Positions 23,445-33,737 of a stretch of 64,000 bases of DNA are shown piece after piece (position 1 is the stretch's first letter; the number at the start of each line of letters is the position of its first letter). Origin of the DNA: Cristatella mucedo (lineage: Eukaryota; Bryozoa; Phylactolaemata; Cristatellidae); NCBI GenBank assembly GCA_009760855.2, contig WPIO01000041.1:194501-258500 (forward strand), given 5' to 3'. The translations under genes and the position numbers were made by a program. The notes beneath the pieces are model-generated. The model had not been told where the DNA came from, did no database searches, and was given only the letters and a program-made list of their open reading frames with translations.

Positions 23445-24960
23445 TTAATGGTCCCCTATTTCATCAGGCGAAGGAATTGGAGGAAGATTGTATGGAAAGA
23501 GCATTCCATTAATAAAGAACTGCGAAACACCACCAGGCGGTCCAGTTGCTGTATCGAGCTTGCCAACGTTGATCAAATTATCGAATGTATCGCTGTACCG
23601 TCCGATGGTTGAATATTGCTGTATCCGAAGAACTGCGCCCTTGCTTCTTTATAGGGATGCACAACACGTTGTGGTAATACAAATTGCCAAGTCATTTTGA
23701 GTCTCCATTTGTAAACTAGACGGAAACTCATATACTGGCTTGATGGTACTTTCTTCTTATAGATACGCGGAATCGTCAACAGTTCTGCTGGTAGTTTGGC
23801 AAGGACTTTACATTCTGTACCATTTGTAACAGCTAGATTGTTAACGTAATACCGGATCGGTTGTGTCGAAGGTTCTGCTGTTTTGTCGGCAACATGCGAC
23901 CAAACTCTAGTAATGCAGGTTCCCATATATTCGTCGAGAAGATTGGTCTATAGAGACATTGCAAAATTTGCACCCATTTTTGGTGGTTGTAAAGTAGATC
24001 CCGAAGCAATTGTTTTCTTAAATGTGGGTCCTTCTGGTCGTTGCCCACCAACACTCGTTAAATCGTCACCCTGTGAACAAAAAGTCGGACCCATATAGTC
24101 TGAATATCGCGAAAATATATTAGTGTAGCTACCCTTTTTGAAACCAAGGTCTGTTCTTGAAAATGTATGAGTACATGAATATATCTTGCAAGAGTTTGTA
24201 GCATAAATTGTTCCAGCAGAATCTCTTTCCCAGCTTTGACCATCATAATCGAACCAAGCGGTTGTGCAGGGAGGTTCACCTGCAAAATACAAACTTCTCT
24301 GGGAAGCACAGCCTATATAATGGTATTTAGACCAAACTGGTAGTACTTTTCTAAACGATACTTCTTCCCAGTTGTGAGGTTTGGCCGTTACTGCAGTATT
24401 TGGCAGTTACTGCAGTACTCAAAAACCTTGTTGAAGTTGGTTCAATACACCATACAACAGGCAAATTTGGCTTCATTTACGGCATATTGTTTTGTTGGAC
24501 TTGCTGTTGGTCGGTAAACTCCTTGGATCGATGACATATCTCTACAATCCAAAGGAATGAACGGTTCTTCAATAATAGCCACATCAGGTCTATTTGGAGT
24601 CGCAACATAACTTGGTCCGGGTGTTGTTGAATGGTGCAGTATTGGGTCTTCCATTTCATATTCCACCTTCTCCAGGGTATACATAAGGAAACGCTGTGCT
24701 GTCGAACGAAAGTTTTCTGTTTGCATATCAGCATGTACAAATTGTGTTTGAATACACCCCAAACTTCTTTTCCTTGGAACTCTCCACGACTCAGTATAGT
24801 CATATTTGCACTCGGTGTCGGGTCTCCTTGGATTCCAACAAGAATTGTAAGTTGATTGATAGATGGCGCTCCGGATAGAAACTTGGCTTGGAATCTCCAT
24901 CCGGCAGAAGCTGAAATACACTGTTTGGTTTCAATTCGATAGTCCGTTCAAATAATGGTG
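23445..24960 (-). pseudogene. Virus-like capsid gene, frame-broken (densovirus-like VP candidate)
   Basis: A minus-strand coding stretch of roughly 490 codons, AT-rich and facing the plus-strand ORF tail to tail. It is open in three blocks in different frames: about 24921-24442, about 24340-23573 (with one internal stop at 23950-23948), and about 23600-23445, where it ends in TAA. Block one has proline-bounded strands such as STTPGPSYVATPNRPDVA; block two has Trp/Tyr-rich strands (AWFDYDGQSWERD); the last block has a Gly/Pro turn and ends DEIGDH. Strand-rich, Trp/Tyr-rich composition and position fit a parvovirus capsid, but no diagnostic motif (for example the phospholipase A2 site) was found. 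At least two frameshifts and one nonsense codon make it non-functional. The assignment is inferred from arrangement; family uncertain. Confidence 0.4.
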
Positions 24961-24972
24961 ATTCCGTTACCA

Positions 24973-25359
24973 TTATCTGGAAACCATTGTGGCGACAAAG
25001 GAAGGAATTTGCACGACTTTTGCCGGCGGTTGAAAAAGTGCGGTGCTAGCTCGCGGTGCAGAGGGAAGGAAAGCTCTCGCGCTGAAGCCCGGCCCTCGGA
25101 ATTGGTCCAACATTATGCCTCCCGTCCAAAAGAGCTCTTTATGGGTGCCAAAAGGACCAACCGCAGCGCCAAGGACGCCTTCGCGAGAAGCGGAAGCCTC
25201 TCGATGGCTGGCAGTCGTGACGCACTGGCTGTCCACCGACTGGATTAGCGCGTGAGCTCGGACCGGGATGAGCACTCGGTCCAGCATTAATTTCTTTTTA
25301 AGTGAGTCTCTAATGTGGTCGCTATATCTGCACACCGAGTTATTATTTTTAGCTAACAA
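24973..25359 (-). other. Unassigned 128-codon open frame beside the virus-like element
   Basis: An open minus-strand frame without recognised motifs, partly in GC-rich sequence (25,020-25,270) that contrasts with the AT-rich block to its left. It could be the degraded N-terminal part of the capsid gene, a host exon, or chance. The composition change near 25,000 probably marks the right edge of the insertion. The rest of 25,360-26,080 shows no gene. Confidence 0.15.
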
Positions 25360-26080
25360 TTCAAATAGATGACGCTGTAAAAAGAAAGTAGCCAGGGCCC
25401 GATTTCCAAATTTTTCTATTGTAATCGCTCATTCAGTAGGGTTTGGGCGGACGGGTGGCGAGTCCACAGCCCTAGCCAGTTTGCAGCAGACGACCAAACG
25501 GCGCTTTAAGTGAACAGCGACGCAAAATGCGAACTATCGCGCCTTCATCCGGTCGATAGGTTCGTCGCAATCTCCTCTGGGAATGGATGCGACGTGCAGA
25601 GACGGATGTAATGGCCGACGCATCGACAGAGACCGACGCATCGACAGAGCTTCGCTCTCTCGCGAAGCTCACCGAATGGCGCCGAGCGGCCAGGCGCCAT
25701 TTGCCACAGACTTCCGTTTCCGCCGGGTGGCAGTGGCGCCCAGTAGGGCTAATCGGCTTAGAAAAATAATAAATGTCAATTGACTAGATCAGTCGATACC
25801 GTATTCGCGACTGCATTCGCCTCGCCCGGACGTCCGGTCAGTTGCCGCGAGTGCCGCGGGCGGCGCTCCGATTCTGCAGCCGGGCCGTCGCTTCGATTTG
25901 CGAGTGAGCGGTCGAGCCACTGGGCAAGCGAGCGACGTGCCCCTGGACCAGGGCGCCGCTTCGATCGCTTGATCGCGTCGGCTTCGGTCGCTTCCCTGCC
26001 GTTCGATGCTCGCTGGAGCGGCTTGGTAGCGGCCATGTCGGGCGCTCAACGGCAGCTCGCCGTTCGCTGTTCGGTGCGGG

Positions 26081-26263
26081 CTAATCCGTCAGCTGGTCCA
26101 CCCACTTGACCGACTTGAAAAAGTCAGGGACACCGTCGTCCATTCGCATGATGACCTTGTAGATTGGCTTCTTCCACGACTGCTCCTGGTCGCGGCCGAG
26201 CGAGATCGCGGCGACGAACTCCTTCAAGGTCGACTGCACGACGGCTCTGAACGACCGCGGCAC
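26081..26263 (-). CDS. pros: pros exon 7 (Prospero domain, stop)
   Basis: Acceptor TTCCAG|GTG at 26263; stop TAG at 26083-26081. It encodes [41 protein letters not shown] and a short tail ending DQLTD, the C-terminal half of the homeo-Prospero domain. No AATAAA was found on the minus strand in the next 600 bases. The virus-like insertion begins about 1.1 kb downstream. Confidence 0.95.
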   Translation of the reverse strand: MPRSFRAVVQSTLKEFVAAISLGRDQEQSWKKPIYKVIMRMDDGVPDFFKSVKWVDQLTD

Positions 26264-29200
26264 CTGGAACGACCCATCGCCGCAAGCGTCACCTGAAGAC
26301 GGTTGAATCCGTCGGAAGTCGGAAGCCGACCGTCGGTCGTCGCGGCGCGACTCGCGAACGTGCTCTTTTCACAAAGAGGAGCTAAGCGAGAGCGCTCTCC
26401 TGCATTCTCCCAGCATTCTCAGCGCTCTGCGAGTGCTCTGCGTTTTCGACGTTTGCGGCTGCTCGCGCCGCTCGGTTGTGTGGGCTCCTCGGCTACGCGC
26501 GGCGCGCTGACTCGCCTGCTTCTTCGTGCGCCCGAGAATTCGACGTGCCGTGAAAATAGGGCACGCGCCTAGGCGAATGCCTTACAATTGAGCAGGGGCC
26601 GCTGCGCGCCGAGCCGAGCTCGCGCGACTTCTTCCTCGTCGTCAGTAATTGGGTTGCCACGTGGCCTCGCGCAGCGAGTCGGAGCAAACGGTCTTAGAAG
26701 TCGCGCGCCATCGCGGCGCGGCGCTTGTCGGGCGGCTAGTGCCGATCTCCTACTATCGCCAACGCCAGCGGTCCATCGGTGCAGGCCGTTTGGTGGGCGG
26801 CGCCGATGGATCGCTTCGCGGCGAAGGCTCGAAAAGCGCGCTCGCTGTCGTTCGCAGCGAGCCCCCAGCCACCGATTGAGCCTCCGAGCGCTCCCGCAAG
26901 TTACAGGGGCGGGCGGGGAGCGCAAGGAGCGGGCGCAAGGAGCGTAGAGGGCGAGAATCGGGTCGGCGCACCCCGTCATTGAACCTTGCCCCGGGGCCGC
27001 AGACGTCGCGGAGCGAGAGGGCAGCGATGGTCTTTGCTGGAAAGACCAGCTGAGCACAACGAGCGAGCATCAGGGGATGAGCCAACGGCGGACCAGCCAA
27101 TGGCAGAGGCCGCAGTTCGAGAGCCTGAAGAGGGCACTCATGACGAACCTCTATTTGGTTGCTGCGATTGTAATGGAGATTGAGAACTTTGTACAGCTCC
27201 GTATCCAAGGTCACGTTTACGTCCTCCGCCGTCTGGCCTTCGGCGGACAGCTGCCGTGCATATTTCTCCATTTGTATGTAGTAGAACTCTCTGATCGAGA
27301 AAAGACGAGGGACCGGTTGCCACGTGACGAGAAGCGGTTACGCTGCATTCGTGCCGCCGCCAAAAAGCGCTGCGGCGACGCCAGCTGTGCAGAGCTCTGC
27401 CGCGCCACGCGTCGTCGAACCGAGGGCGACGCGATGGGACCCAACATCGGGCGGCGCTCACCTAAAATTGCTGAACCACTTGACCAGCTGGGCGGTGTTG
27501 TTCTTGTTAAAGCGGACGTCGGGGAAATAGGCTTTGAGTAGCGCCGAGCTGGGATATCGGACGTAGAAGAACATGAGCTTTGCCTTGCGCAAATGCAGGG
27601 GCGTCAGCGTGGACGTCTGCGATCCCTCGCTAAGGAACTTACGTCAGCTTTGATTCGAAGCCGAGTGTCAAGGCTGTGACTGGCCGCTTGCCCCCTCCAC
27701 CTACCATCCGCTCGCTAAATGAAAGCTGCGCCGAGCTGCACGCGCTCGGCACGGCGAGAAGTAACAACTTTTTCTACAAATCGAAACTTCGCCCGCGAGC
27801 CCACTTTCAACGGTTCTCCAAGCCTCCGCGACTTGGTATCGAAGCGCGCGGCATCGAACGGCATCAAGCGCGCTGTGGGCTCAAAATCTCATTTATAAAA
27901 ATGATAATAATCCATTTACATAGCAACCTCAGAGAACTTAAGAGTAAGATTTTTTAAGGAGCGCTAGATTGTTTGGGGTCGGCTTTTCAATAACACGATT
28001 GGGCTAGATAAACGACTTCCGTTTCAATTATAGAACCGTGTATCGTCCGCGAATTGAGATACACAATGTCAACCTCTATAGTTTTTTAATGAAGACGTGG
28101 GAATATTGTAGAGAGAAGTCTCACCAACGGAAGCCACAGCTTATTCACTAGCTATTCTTTATCCGCTGTTCATTACCAATGGGAAAATAGCCCCGGTCAC
28201 ACTAACGAGATACGCGTCTGAATGCCTTGTAATTGTAATTATAATTAATCGTTGTCAAGTGTAAAATGGCTTCTATCTCTATCGCACTCTCTTTCTCAAA
28301 GATGGTGATGCAAGGAAACATTAATTTCTGTCGAACAACTGTTCTCTGTTTTGATGGAAATGGCTTCCGACTAAAAGGAGCTAAGCATGGCGAAGATATG
28401 AGCAGCCGTCGCAGATGAGGCCAGAGGCAGACACAAGAGGTAGACAATAGTCGACGCTTTTTAGAAGCTCAAGGTAAACACTACTTCCGTCAAACGCAGG
28501 AACGACAGCGAGGCTGCAGAAGCTGAAGCCAGTGAGCTTGGAGATTCGATCTTTAAACTTTCTGCTTTAACTGACTCAATTACGCTGTGTCCCGGTGCGA
28601 TTTGTCACCGGTCTTTGCTAGCAACTAAAACTGCTTGCACGAACTCAATCATTAAAAAAACCGTGCCTACGCAGGCTCGGTCTACTGGATCATTGACGTG
28701 ACGCGTCGATGCTTCACGATATCAATCGGAAGCCATGACAACCGTTACGGTGGGACTCTCGTTACAAAGTATCGGCTGACTTAACAGCATCGTTGCATAG
28801 GACTGGAAAAGCGTGGAAGTCAGCGTGGAATAGGGGATGAACCGCAGAGCAGGTTCACGCCCGATTCACTTGCGTCGCGTAGTGCCAACTACCAGCAACC
28901 TTCGCCGCAGTGAAAGCGCCTTGTTTTCTTTCGGGCGGCGTTTGGTGCGCTGGCTGCTGGGTGCATCGCACTCGCGCCCGATTCAGCGCATTCGCCACAT
29001 TCGCCGCAGCTCATACGTACCGGTAGCCACCGCGGAGCGTCTTTATGTTTGATTTACTATTCGCTGGTCTAAGCGAGACAGACGCTGCTGTCGCATGCTG
29101 GACGCCGCCGCGGGTGACACTGACACTTGGGTATCGATTCTCTAGCAGCGAGTTTCAACGCAGACTAGAGACGAGGCTCCCTAAAGTATAGCAGCACTAA

Positions 29201-31008
29201 AGTAAAACTAGCACTGAAAAACAGCAAACTAAAACAGCACTAAAAACAAACTAAAACAAAAACACTAAAGCAGCACTAAAGTATAGCCACACAAACGAGC
29301 TGCTATAGTATATTACTAGTAAGATCGCTGCGTCTAGCAGCGGTTAAGGCTCCCTAATACCGCATCGCAGCGATGGACCGACCTACTAAGTTCCCGGTAC
29401 TTAATGTCCCCTTCGTTTACCCTGCGATTCATTACCGCGGCGATTGTCGTTCCGGCGGCGGCGGCAACAACGACGACGCTCCGCATGCAGAGAGCGGAAG
29501 TCACGGGCGAGCTCGCGAAGGCGCGCCTCCCAAGGATACGAGCTGCGCCTGGGCGTCTGAGCATTCGTCGTCGTCGTCGTCGTCGTCGTCGTAATCGTTG
29601 CTGTCCTGCTGCTGCTGCTGCTGCCGCGATATGGTCTCATCTACGACGTCGTCGACGTCGTCATTCGAGGTAGCCGAGCTCGCCGACAGTCCGCCACCGC
29701 CGCCATCTTTTTTAATGGATATCCGGTAGGCGAGCGACGCGCCGAGTTCCAGCAGCTGCTCCGGACGCCCTGCGGTGGCCGTCGGAAGTGCGGACGACGC
29801 TCGCTCCCACGTGGCTACTTTAGCCGCTGCGGGTCGTTCGCACTGCGCGCGCGCGCGGCCTCCTCCGGGCGCGCGCGCGCAGCCACGAAAGGGGGCCGCC
29901 GCTCGCCAGCTCATCCGGCGGCGGCGCCGCGGCTGCGCTGGGAGGCGCACGCGCGCGGCGATCGTCGCCGCTTCGACCTACCTGCGAGCTGGCGACCCGC
30001 CTCGACGGGCTTGACTTCGTCCATGAGCACGCGAGCGGCGCGCGGCGAAAGCCGCGTGTCCGTCACCTTCGTCCTCTTCCGCCTCTCCTTCTGCAGACGC
30101 GCGGCCGGGCCTACGTCGGCCGGCGTCTCGTCGGCTGCCTGCCGTTGACAGAAGCGACACGATGTAGGTTAACACGCGCACTGGAATTTCATGCCGCACG
30201 CGCGTTTGTCGAGGAGACCGCGGTGGCGGCGATGCGCGCCCACTCGAGCGAGCGCGAGCTGGCGGCGCGCGCGCTTCGCTCGCTCACGTCGGGCGACGCC
30301 GAGAAGTGACGATTGCGGCCAGCGTCGACGAAGGGCGGCCCAAGGGCGCCGCCGCCGCCGGGTGCGGCCTTCGGACTCTGCGGCGACAGCCACGACGAGG
30401 TGAGGTCGCCCGTCGCCGCCGCCGTACTCGCGGCGGTCGCGAACGCGTAGCGGGCGGCGGCCGCAGCGTCGGCGGAAAACCTCTCCATGGAAGTGGCGAC
30501 GGCACGGCTCACGGCGCTCTTGATCTCGCTCCGTATCAGTGCGAGCAGCCGCTCCCAGTCCTCCAGCGGCGCGGCGGCGGCGGCGGCGCGGCCGCGCGCG
30601 CCCTCGCAGGGCCGGACGACCGACGGCAGCCTCGAAGCGGCGGCGTCGGCGGCGGCGCCGCCGTCGGGCGTCAGCTGCTCGCGGCGGAAGCGCTGCCTCA
30701 GCTCGCGCAGCTGCTCGCCGACTTCGCGAAGCTGCCGCCTCAGCGTCGCCTTCTCGTCGTCGTCGTCCGCGCCGCAGTCCGTGTCCGCCGCCGCCGCCGC
30801 CGCTGCGCCAGCCAAGCGGTAGACGTCACCGCAGCGGCTGCCCGAATCAAGGTAGGCATCGACTCGCGAGTCGGCGCTGGACGACGCCAGCCCGGCGCCT
30901 GAGAAGGCGGCCAGCGCCGGTCCGTCTCCGCCGACGGCGCCGTGCTGCTGCGGCTGCACCTGCTTCCGCGTGCTCTTCCGCCGGCGCCAATCCGCCGCCG
31001 CCGCCGCC

Positions 31009-31039
<31 letters not shown>

Positions 31040-33181
31040 CGGAGCTCGCGCCGGCCGATGCCGACTTGCGAAGGCTGCCGGGAAGCCTGCAGCGAGCAGC
31101 TGACCGGAAGTGCCGTCGCAGCGCGACCCGCGCCGCAGCTGCTGCTGCTGCACGCGCGAGCAGTAGCAGAGGGCCTGGGTGCAGCTGCGGTGCTAGCGGG
31201 TGGTCGGCAGCGAGCGTTTCGCGCGGCGACCTACGCAAGGCCGAGGCCGGCGCGCTCGCTTCGCGCCGCCGCGGGAGAGCGCCGATGGCGGCTCGTCCCA
31301 AACGCGGCGGCGGTCGCAAAGGCGTTGCCCCAGAGGTTTGACCGCGCGCGTCCGCTTCGCTGAAAGAGCATGAATAGCTGCCGGTTGATCGACTGACACA
31401 GAGCAAAGCTGTTACCCTGACTCACAAGACCCGCCCGCCCGCCGCCGCCGCCGCCGCCGCCGCGACGGCTCGTTTTACACTTGGCTGAACTGCTGTACCA
31501 GTTTCAGCCTCCCGCGCCCTCGGGTCCTGAATGGACAATAAATTCGCTGATAAATTCCTTCGTTCAAAGACCGCTAGCGACAGAAGCCTTTGCACTGCAG
31601 GTCCTACACTGTGGAATTAACGACCGCGATTCTTACGCTGTGATATCTACTCTCCTGCTGCCGACTATGGCACGTCCTTTCCAGCCGTCCTGAGCTGCTA
31701 CCTCCATGCTACTCGCTACCTCAACTGCTCTCCTGACTCAGCAATGCTTCTCACTATCTATTAAGCGCGCAAAAAGAGATTCAGCTCTCTGCGGGTGCTA
31801 TGCAAATGTAATAAGAATTATTATTATTCCTATTCTTATTTGTTTCGCAAGATGAATTCTGTTCGCTACCGAATGCGTGCCGAAAGCCGCTTAGGCTGTG
31901 AGTGCGCTATGCAAAACTCTCCCGCGTAGCATCCACATCCGGTCTTTATGGCTTTGTTGAGTCGCACACGGAGATGCATGCATGCGTACGTACGTGGGCG
32001 GCGCCAGCTGATCGATCGATCGAGCGGACGGAGCGGCGACAAATGCGCTGCGGCTGCGCTCGCGGCGAGCGCCAAACGCGACGGCGAGAAGGTGGCTTCT
32101 GTGGATTCGGCGCCAGGCGGCGCAATTCGTCCTGCAGACCCCCGACGGACTCTCGAGTCCATAAAGTCACACACAAAGTCACACACAATCGCGTGCGGGC
32201 ACGCACACACACGCGAGCACGCACACACACGCGAGCATGCACGCGCACACACAAATACACACGCGCACGCACGCACAAGCGCGCACGTACGCGAACGAGA
32301 TGACGCAAGCTCGCCCATAGACAGCCGGTGCAGCACGCGCACTCACTCCCAAAAAGGGCATGGTGAGCAGCTAGCTTGAGTCGGCAGCAGACGGTCGTCA
32401 CTCTCACCGAAGGCGAGCGCAAGCCCTCCTGCCACACGGCGACGAACGCCTAAGGTCAAGGATGACCCTCGCACACACGACGCGCTCGTTGAGCAACGGC
32501 CTGTCGCTCAGATAGCCGAGTTTCATTGCGCTCCCTCGTCACGTGAGAGGAAACGCCGATCGCTCCGCGAGCCTCGCGTCGCTCTGCGTGAGCCACTAGC
32601 AGCAGAACTCCTCTGAGAGACGCGCGCGCGAAGGCGGCGCGGCTCGCTGTACTGCGGGGTGAGATGGGCGCTTCGCGGGGCTTACGACGCCGCTGCCGCC
32701 GACCTGCCGGCCGCGGCCGCAGCCGGTTGGCGGCGGCGGCGGTGGCGGCGGCAGCAGCTCGCGCTCGTAACCCGGTCTCGTGGCCTCATTGTCCTTAGGA
32801 AAGAGAGGCGGCACTTTTTGCAGCAGCGCCTGTTTTTATCGCGCGCGCGGCGCTCGCCGCACCGCGCCGCACCGCGCCGCACCATTCGCACAGGCATGGC
32901 AGCGTTGAGCTGGGTCGCACGGTGGCTGTCTCGCGGCGAGGGGGCCAAGTACGGCCGTGCTGCGCCTCCTTCCTGCAGCTCGACCGCGCGGTAACGACAG
33001 CGCTGCAACGCACAGCGCTGCAACGACCGCTGCAACGACTGCAGTCGTTGCAGCGCTGGCCGCTCTCGAACGTTCGAACGTTGCACAGCGAGCGAGATAA
33101 AGGGCGACGGGCACGGACAGAGAAACAGAGAGCGCCCGCGAGAGAGAGCGAGAGCGCATGGACACACAGAGAAAGCCAGAG

Positions 33182-33235
<54 letters not shown>

Positions 33236-33737
33236 TGAGCGAGAGCGAGAACGAGACATAAAGCGAGCGGGCTCTTGCAGCCTCTTACCTAGGGTAAATG
33301 TTATGCACTATGTCCTCCACCCGCTGCTTCTTTCGGTCGACGCACATCACTCCGCCGCCGTCGTCGTTGGCGGCGGCGGCGGCGTCGTCGTACGCGTCGC
33401 CCCCTATCTCGCACTTCATGATCGTGGCTATGCTGTGATCGGTCGGCCGGGCGCCGCCGCCGGTAGCCAGGCTGTCGCTCGCACGCTTGCTCGTTGACAG
33501 ATCTTCCGGTTCGTCACGCGCGAACGCGGCCATTGCGGCCGTCGCTGACGCAGCCGCAGTCGCACCGCCGCCCGTACCCATCCTAAAGTACATGTCGCAC
33601 TGTGCATCCGCCTTGGCGCCAACGGCGGCGGCGAAGGCTCCGTCGGACGGACTGTACAGGGCAGGCGCCTGTGCCGCCGTAGGCGGCGGCGGCACGTGCA
33701 CGTGCCGATAGGCGACTCCAAGGCGCGCCCTGCGCAT
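26081..33737 (-). CDS. pros: Prospero/PROX homeodomain transcription factor (gene span, 7 exons)
   Basis: Prospero proteins are divergent homeodomain factors acting in the nucleus, known for directing neural precursor cells to exit the cell cycle and differentiate. Exons 33289-33737, 30288-31086, 29982-30138, 29505-29769, 27462-27629, 27149-27290 and 26081-26263 join in frame to 2,163 nt, 720 residues plus TAG. Landmarks in order: a PEDLS motif, [13 protein letters not shown] (PROX1: KRARVENIIRG), the heptad helix [36 protein letters not shown] (PROX1: ELNTAMSQVVDTVVKVF), [13 protein letters not shown], then the homeo-Prospero domain from about residue 566 to the end with [17 protein letters not shown] as recognition helix. 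The length is close to vertebrate PROX1 and much shorter than fly Prospero. Poly-Ala, poly-Gln and poly-Asp tracts are long. The start is the first ATG in the frame (33737); an upstream coding exon is not excluded. Confidence 0.92.
27149..27290 (-). CDS. pros: pros exon 6 (homeodomain end, Prospero domain start)
   Basis: Acceptor CGATCAG|A at 27290 and donor ATAGAG|GTTCGT after 27149; 142 nt, one base completing the preceding Arg codon and ending in phase 0. It encodes [13 protein letters not shown], a variable loop, then [18 protein letters not shown]. The [13 protein letters not shown] block is identical to fly and vertebrate proteins as I recall them. Confidence 0.95.
27462..27629 (-). CDS. 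pros: pros exon 5 (homeodomain)
   Basis: Acceptor CCTTAG|C at 27629, donor TTTTAG|GTGAGC after 27462. It encodes [20 protein letters not shown] then the homeodomain up to [17 protein letters not shown]. The [11 protein letters not shown] form is the protostome/fly type (vertebrate PROX1 has NRCITSQLIKW), which is the main evidence for the host lineage. The recognition helix residues are intact. Confidence 0.95.
27897..27950 (-). mobile_element. LINE I or SINE B tail fragment
   Basis: A short match to the shared tail (CATTTACATAGCAACCTCAGAGAACTTAA) in the pros intron between exons 4 and 5. Too short to tell which family it comes from. Confidence 0.45.
29505..29769 (-). CDS. pros: pros exon 4 (poly-Gln/poly-Asp tract)
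   Basis: Acceptor CACCGCAG|GG at 29769 gives exactly the two bases that exon 3 needs; the donor CGCCC|GTGACT after 29505 gives the phase needed by exon 5 but is a weak site. It encodes [19 protein letters not shown], a Gly run, an acidic DDVDDVVDE patch, six Gln and eight Asp. The Asp run is a nearly pure GAC repeat and is likely length-polymorphic. Skipping this exon would shift the frame into the homeodomain. The 3' boundary is the least certain part of the gene model. Confidence 0.55.
29982..30138 (-). CDS. pros: pros exon 3 (basic KRTKVTDTR segment)
   Basis: Acceptor CAACGGCAG|GCA at 30138 (phase 0) and donor GCAG|GTAGGT after 29982 (phase 1). It encodes residues 417-468 and part of 469: an acidic start, a basic block [20 protein letters not shown] and a VLMDEVKP tail. 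I recall a similar KVTDTR-type block in arthropod Prospero but could not check it. A second acceptor four bases later would break the frame, which favours this one. Confidence 0.75.
30288..31086 (-). CDS. pros: pros exon 2 (coiled helix, poly-Ala)
   Basis: Acceptor CGCTGCAG|G at 31086 completes the split arginine codon; donor CCCGAC|GTGAGC at 30288 leaves phase 0. It encodes residues about 150-416. The leucine-heptad helix ([19 protein letters not shown]) and the second helix ([17 protein letters not shown]) are the two conserved PROX mid-domains, separated here by an Ala/Asp-rich linker. Long Ala runs come from GCC/GCG repeats. The frame is open farther upstream to 31406, so the acceptor is inferred from phase and sequence; other CAG acceptors nearby cannot be ruled out. 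Confidence 0.75.
31478..31985 (+). mobile_element. LINE II 3' end, interrupted by a LINE I tail
   Basis: Plus strand: coding end ([19 protein letters not shown]) and the LINE II tail, split at 31,761-31,838 by a LINE I tail. It lies upstream (by pros orientation) of the pros exon 2 acceptor, within pros intron 1. Confidence 0.8.
31761..31838 (+). mobile_element. LINE I tail nested in LINE II
   Basis: About 78 bases of the LINE I tail (AAAAAGAGATTCAGCTCTCT..GGGTGCTATGCAAATG) with a TTATTATT end interrupt the LINE II sequence, whose two halves rejoin on either side (compare the uninterrupted copy at 44,480). Confidence 0.75.
32160..32292. repeat. CA-rich tract (ACACACGCGAGC units)
   Basis: CA repeats interrupted by GCG; includes two ACACACACGCGAGCA units. 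Inside pros intron 1. Confidence 0.85.
33028..33055. repeat. Perfect 28-bp palindrome in pros intron 1
   Basis: CGCTGCAACGACTG followed by its exact reverse complement, in a field of GCTGCAACG repeats (33,000-33,060). Confidence 0.9.
33187..33238. repeat. (GA)n microsatellite in pros intron 1
   Basis: About 24 pure GA units starting about 50 bases from the pros exon 1 donor. On the pros sense strand this is a CT tract. Confidence 0.95.
33289..33737 (-). CDS. pros: pros exon 1 (N terminus)
   Basis: Starts at the only ATG of the open frame (33737-33735) and ends at consensus donor CCTAG|GTAAGA, leaving two bases. It encodes a proline- and alanine-rich N terminus, a PEDLS motif that fits the PxDLS rule for CtBP corepressor binding, and ends with the basic [17 protein letters not shown] segment equivalent to the PROX1 nuclear-localisation/KRARVENI block. 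The frame is open upstream to about 33977 without another ATG, so an additional 5' exon splicing into this one is possible. Confidence 0.75.

Noticed and set aside
22000-25000. Polinton or bidnavirus origin for the virus-like block
   Set aside because: No polymerase, integrase or packaging ATPase trace is visible; the block is short and has only two convergent genes.
29334-29500. Extension of pros exon 4 farther downstream
   Set aside because: The frame meets TGA directly after the chosen donor, at the GTGACT site.
30539-31363. 274-codon plus-strand open frame
   Set aside because: It is the antisense shadow of pros exon 2: Arg-rich and caused by GC-rich repeats.
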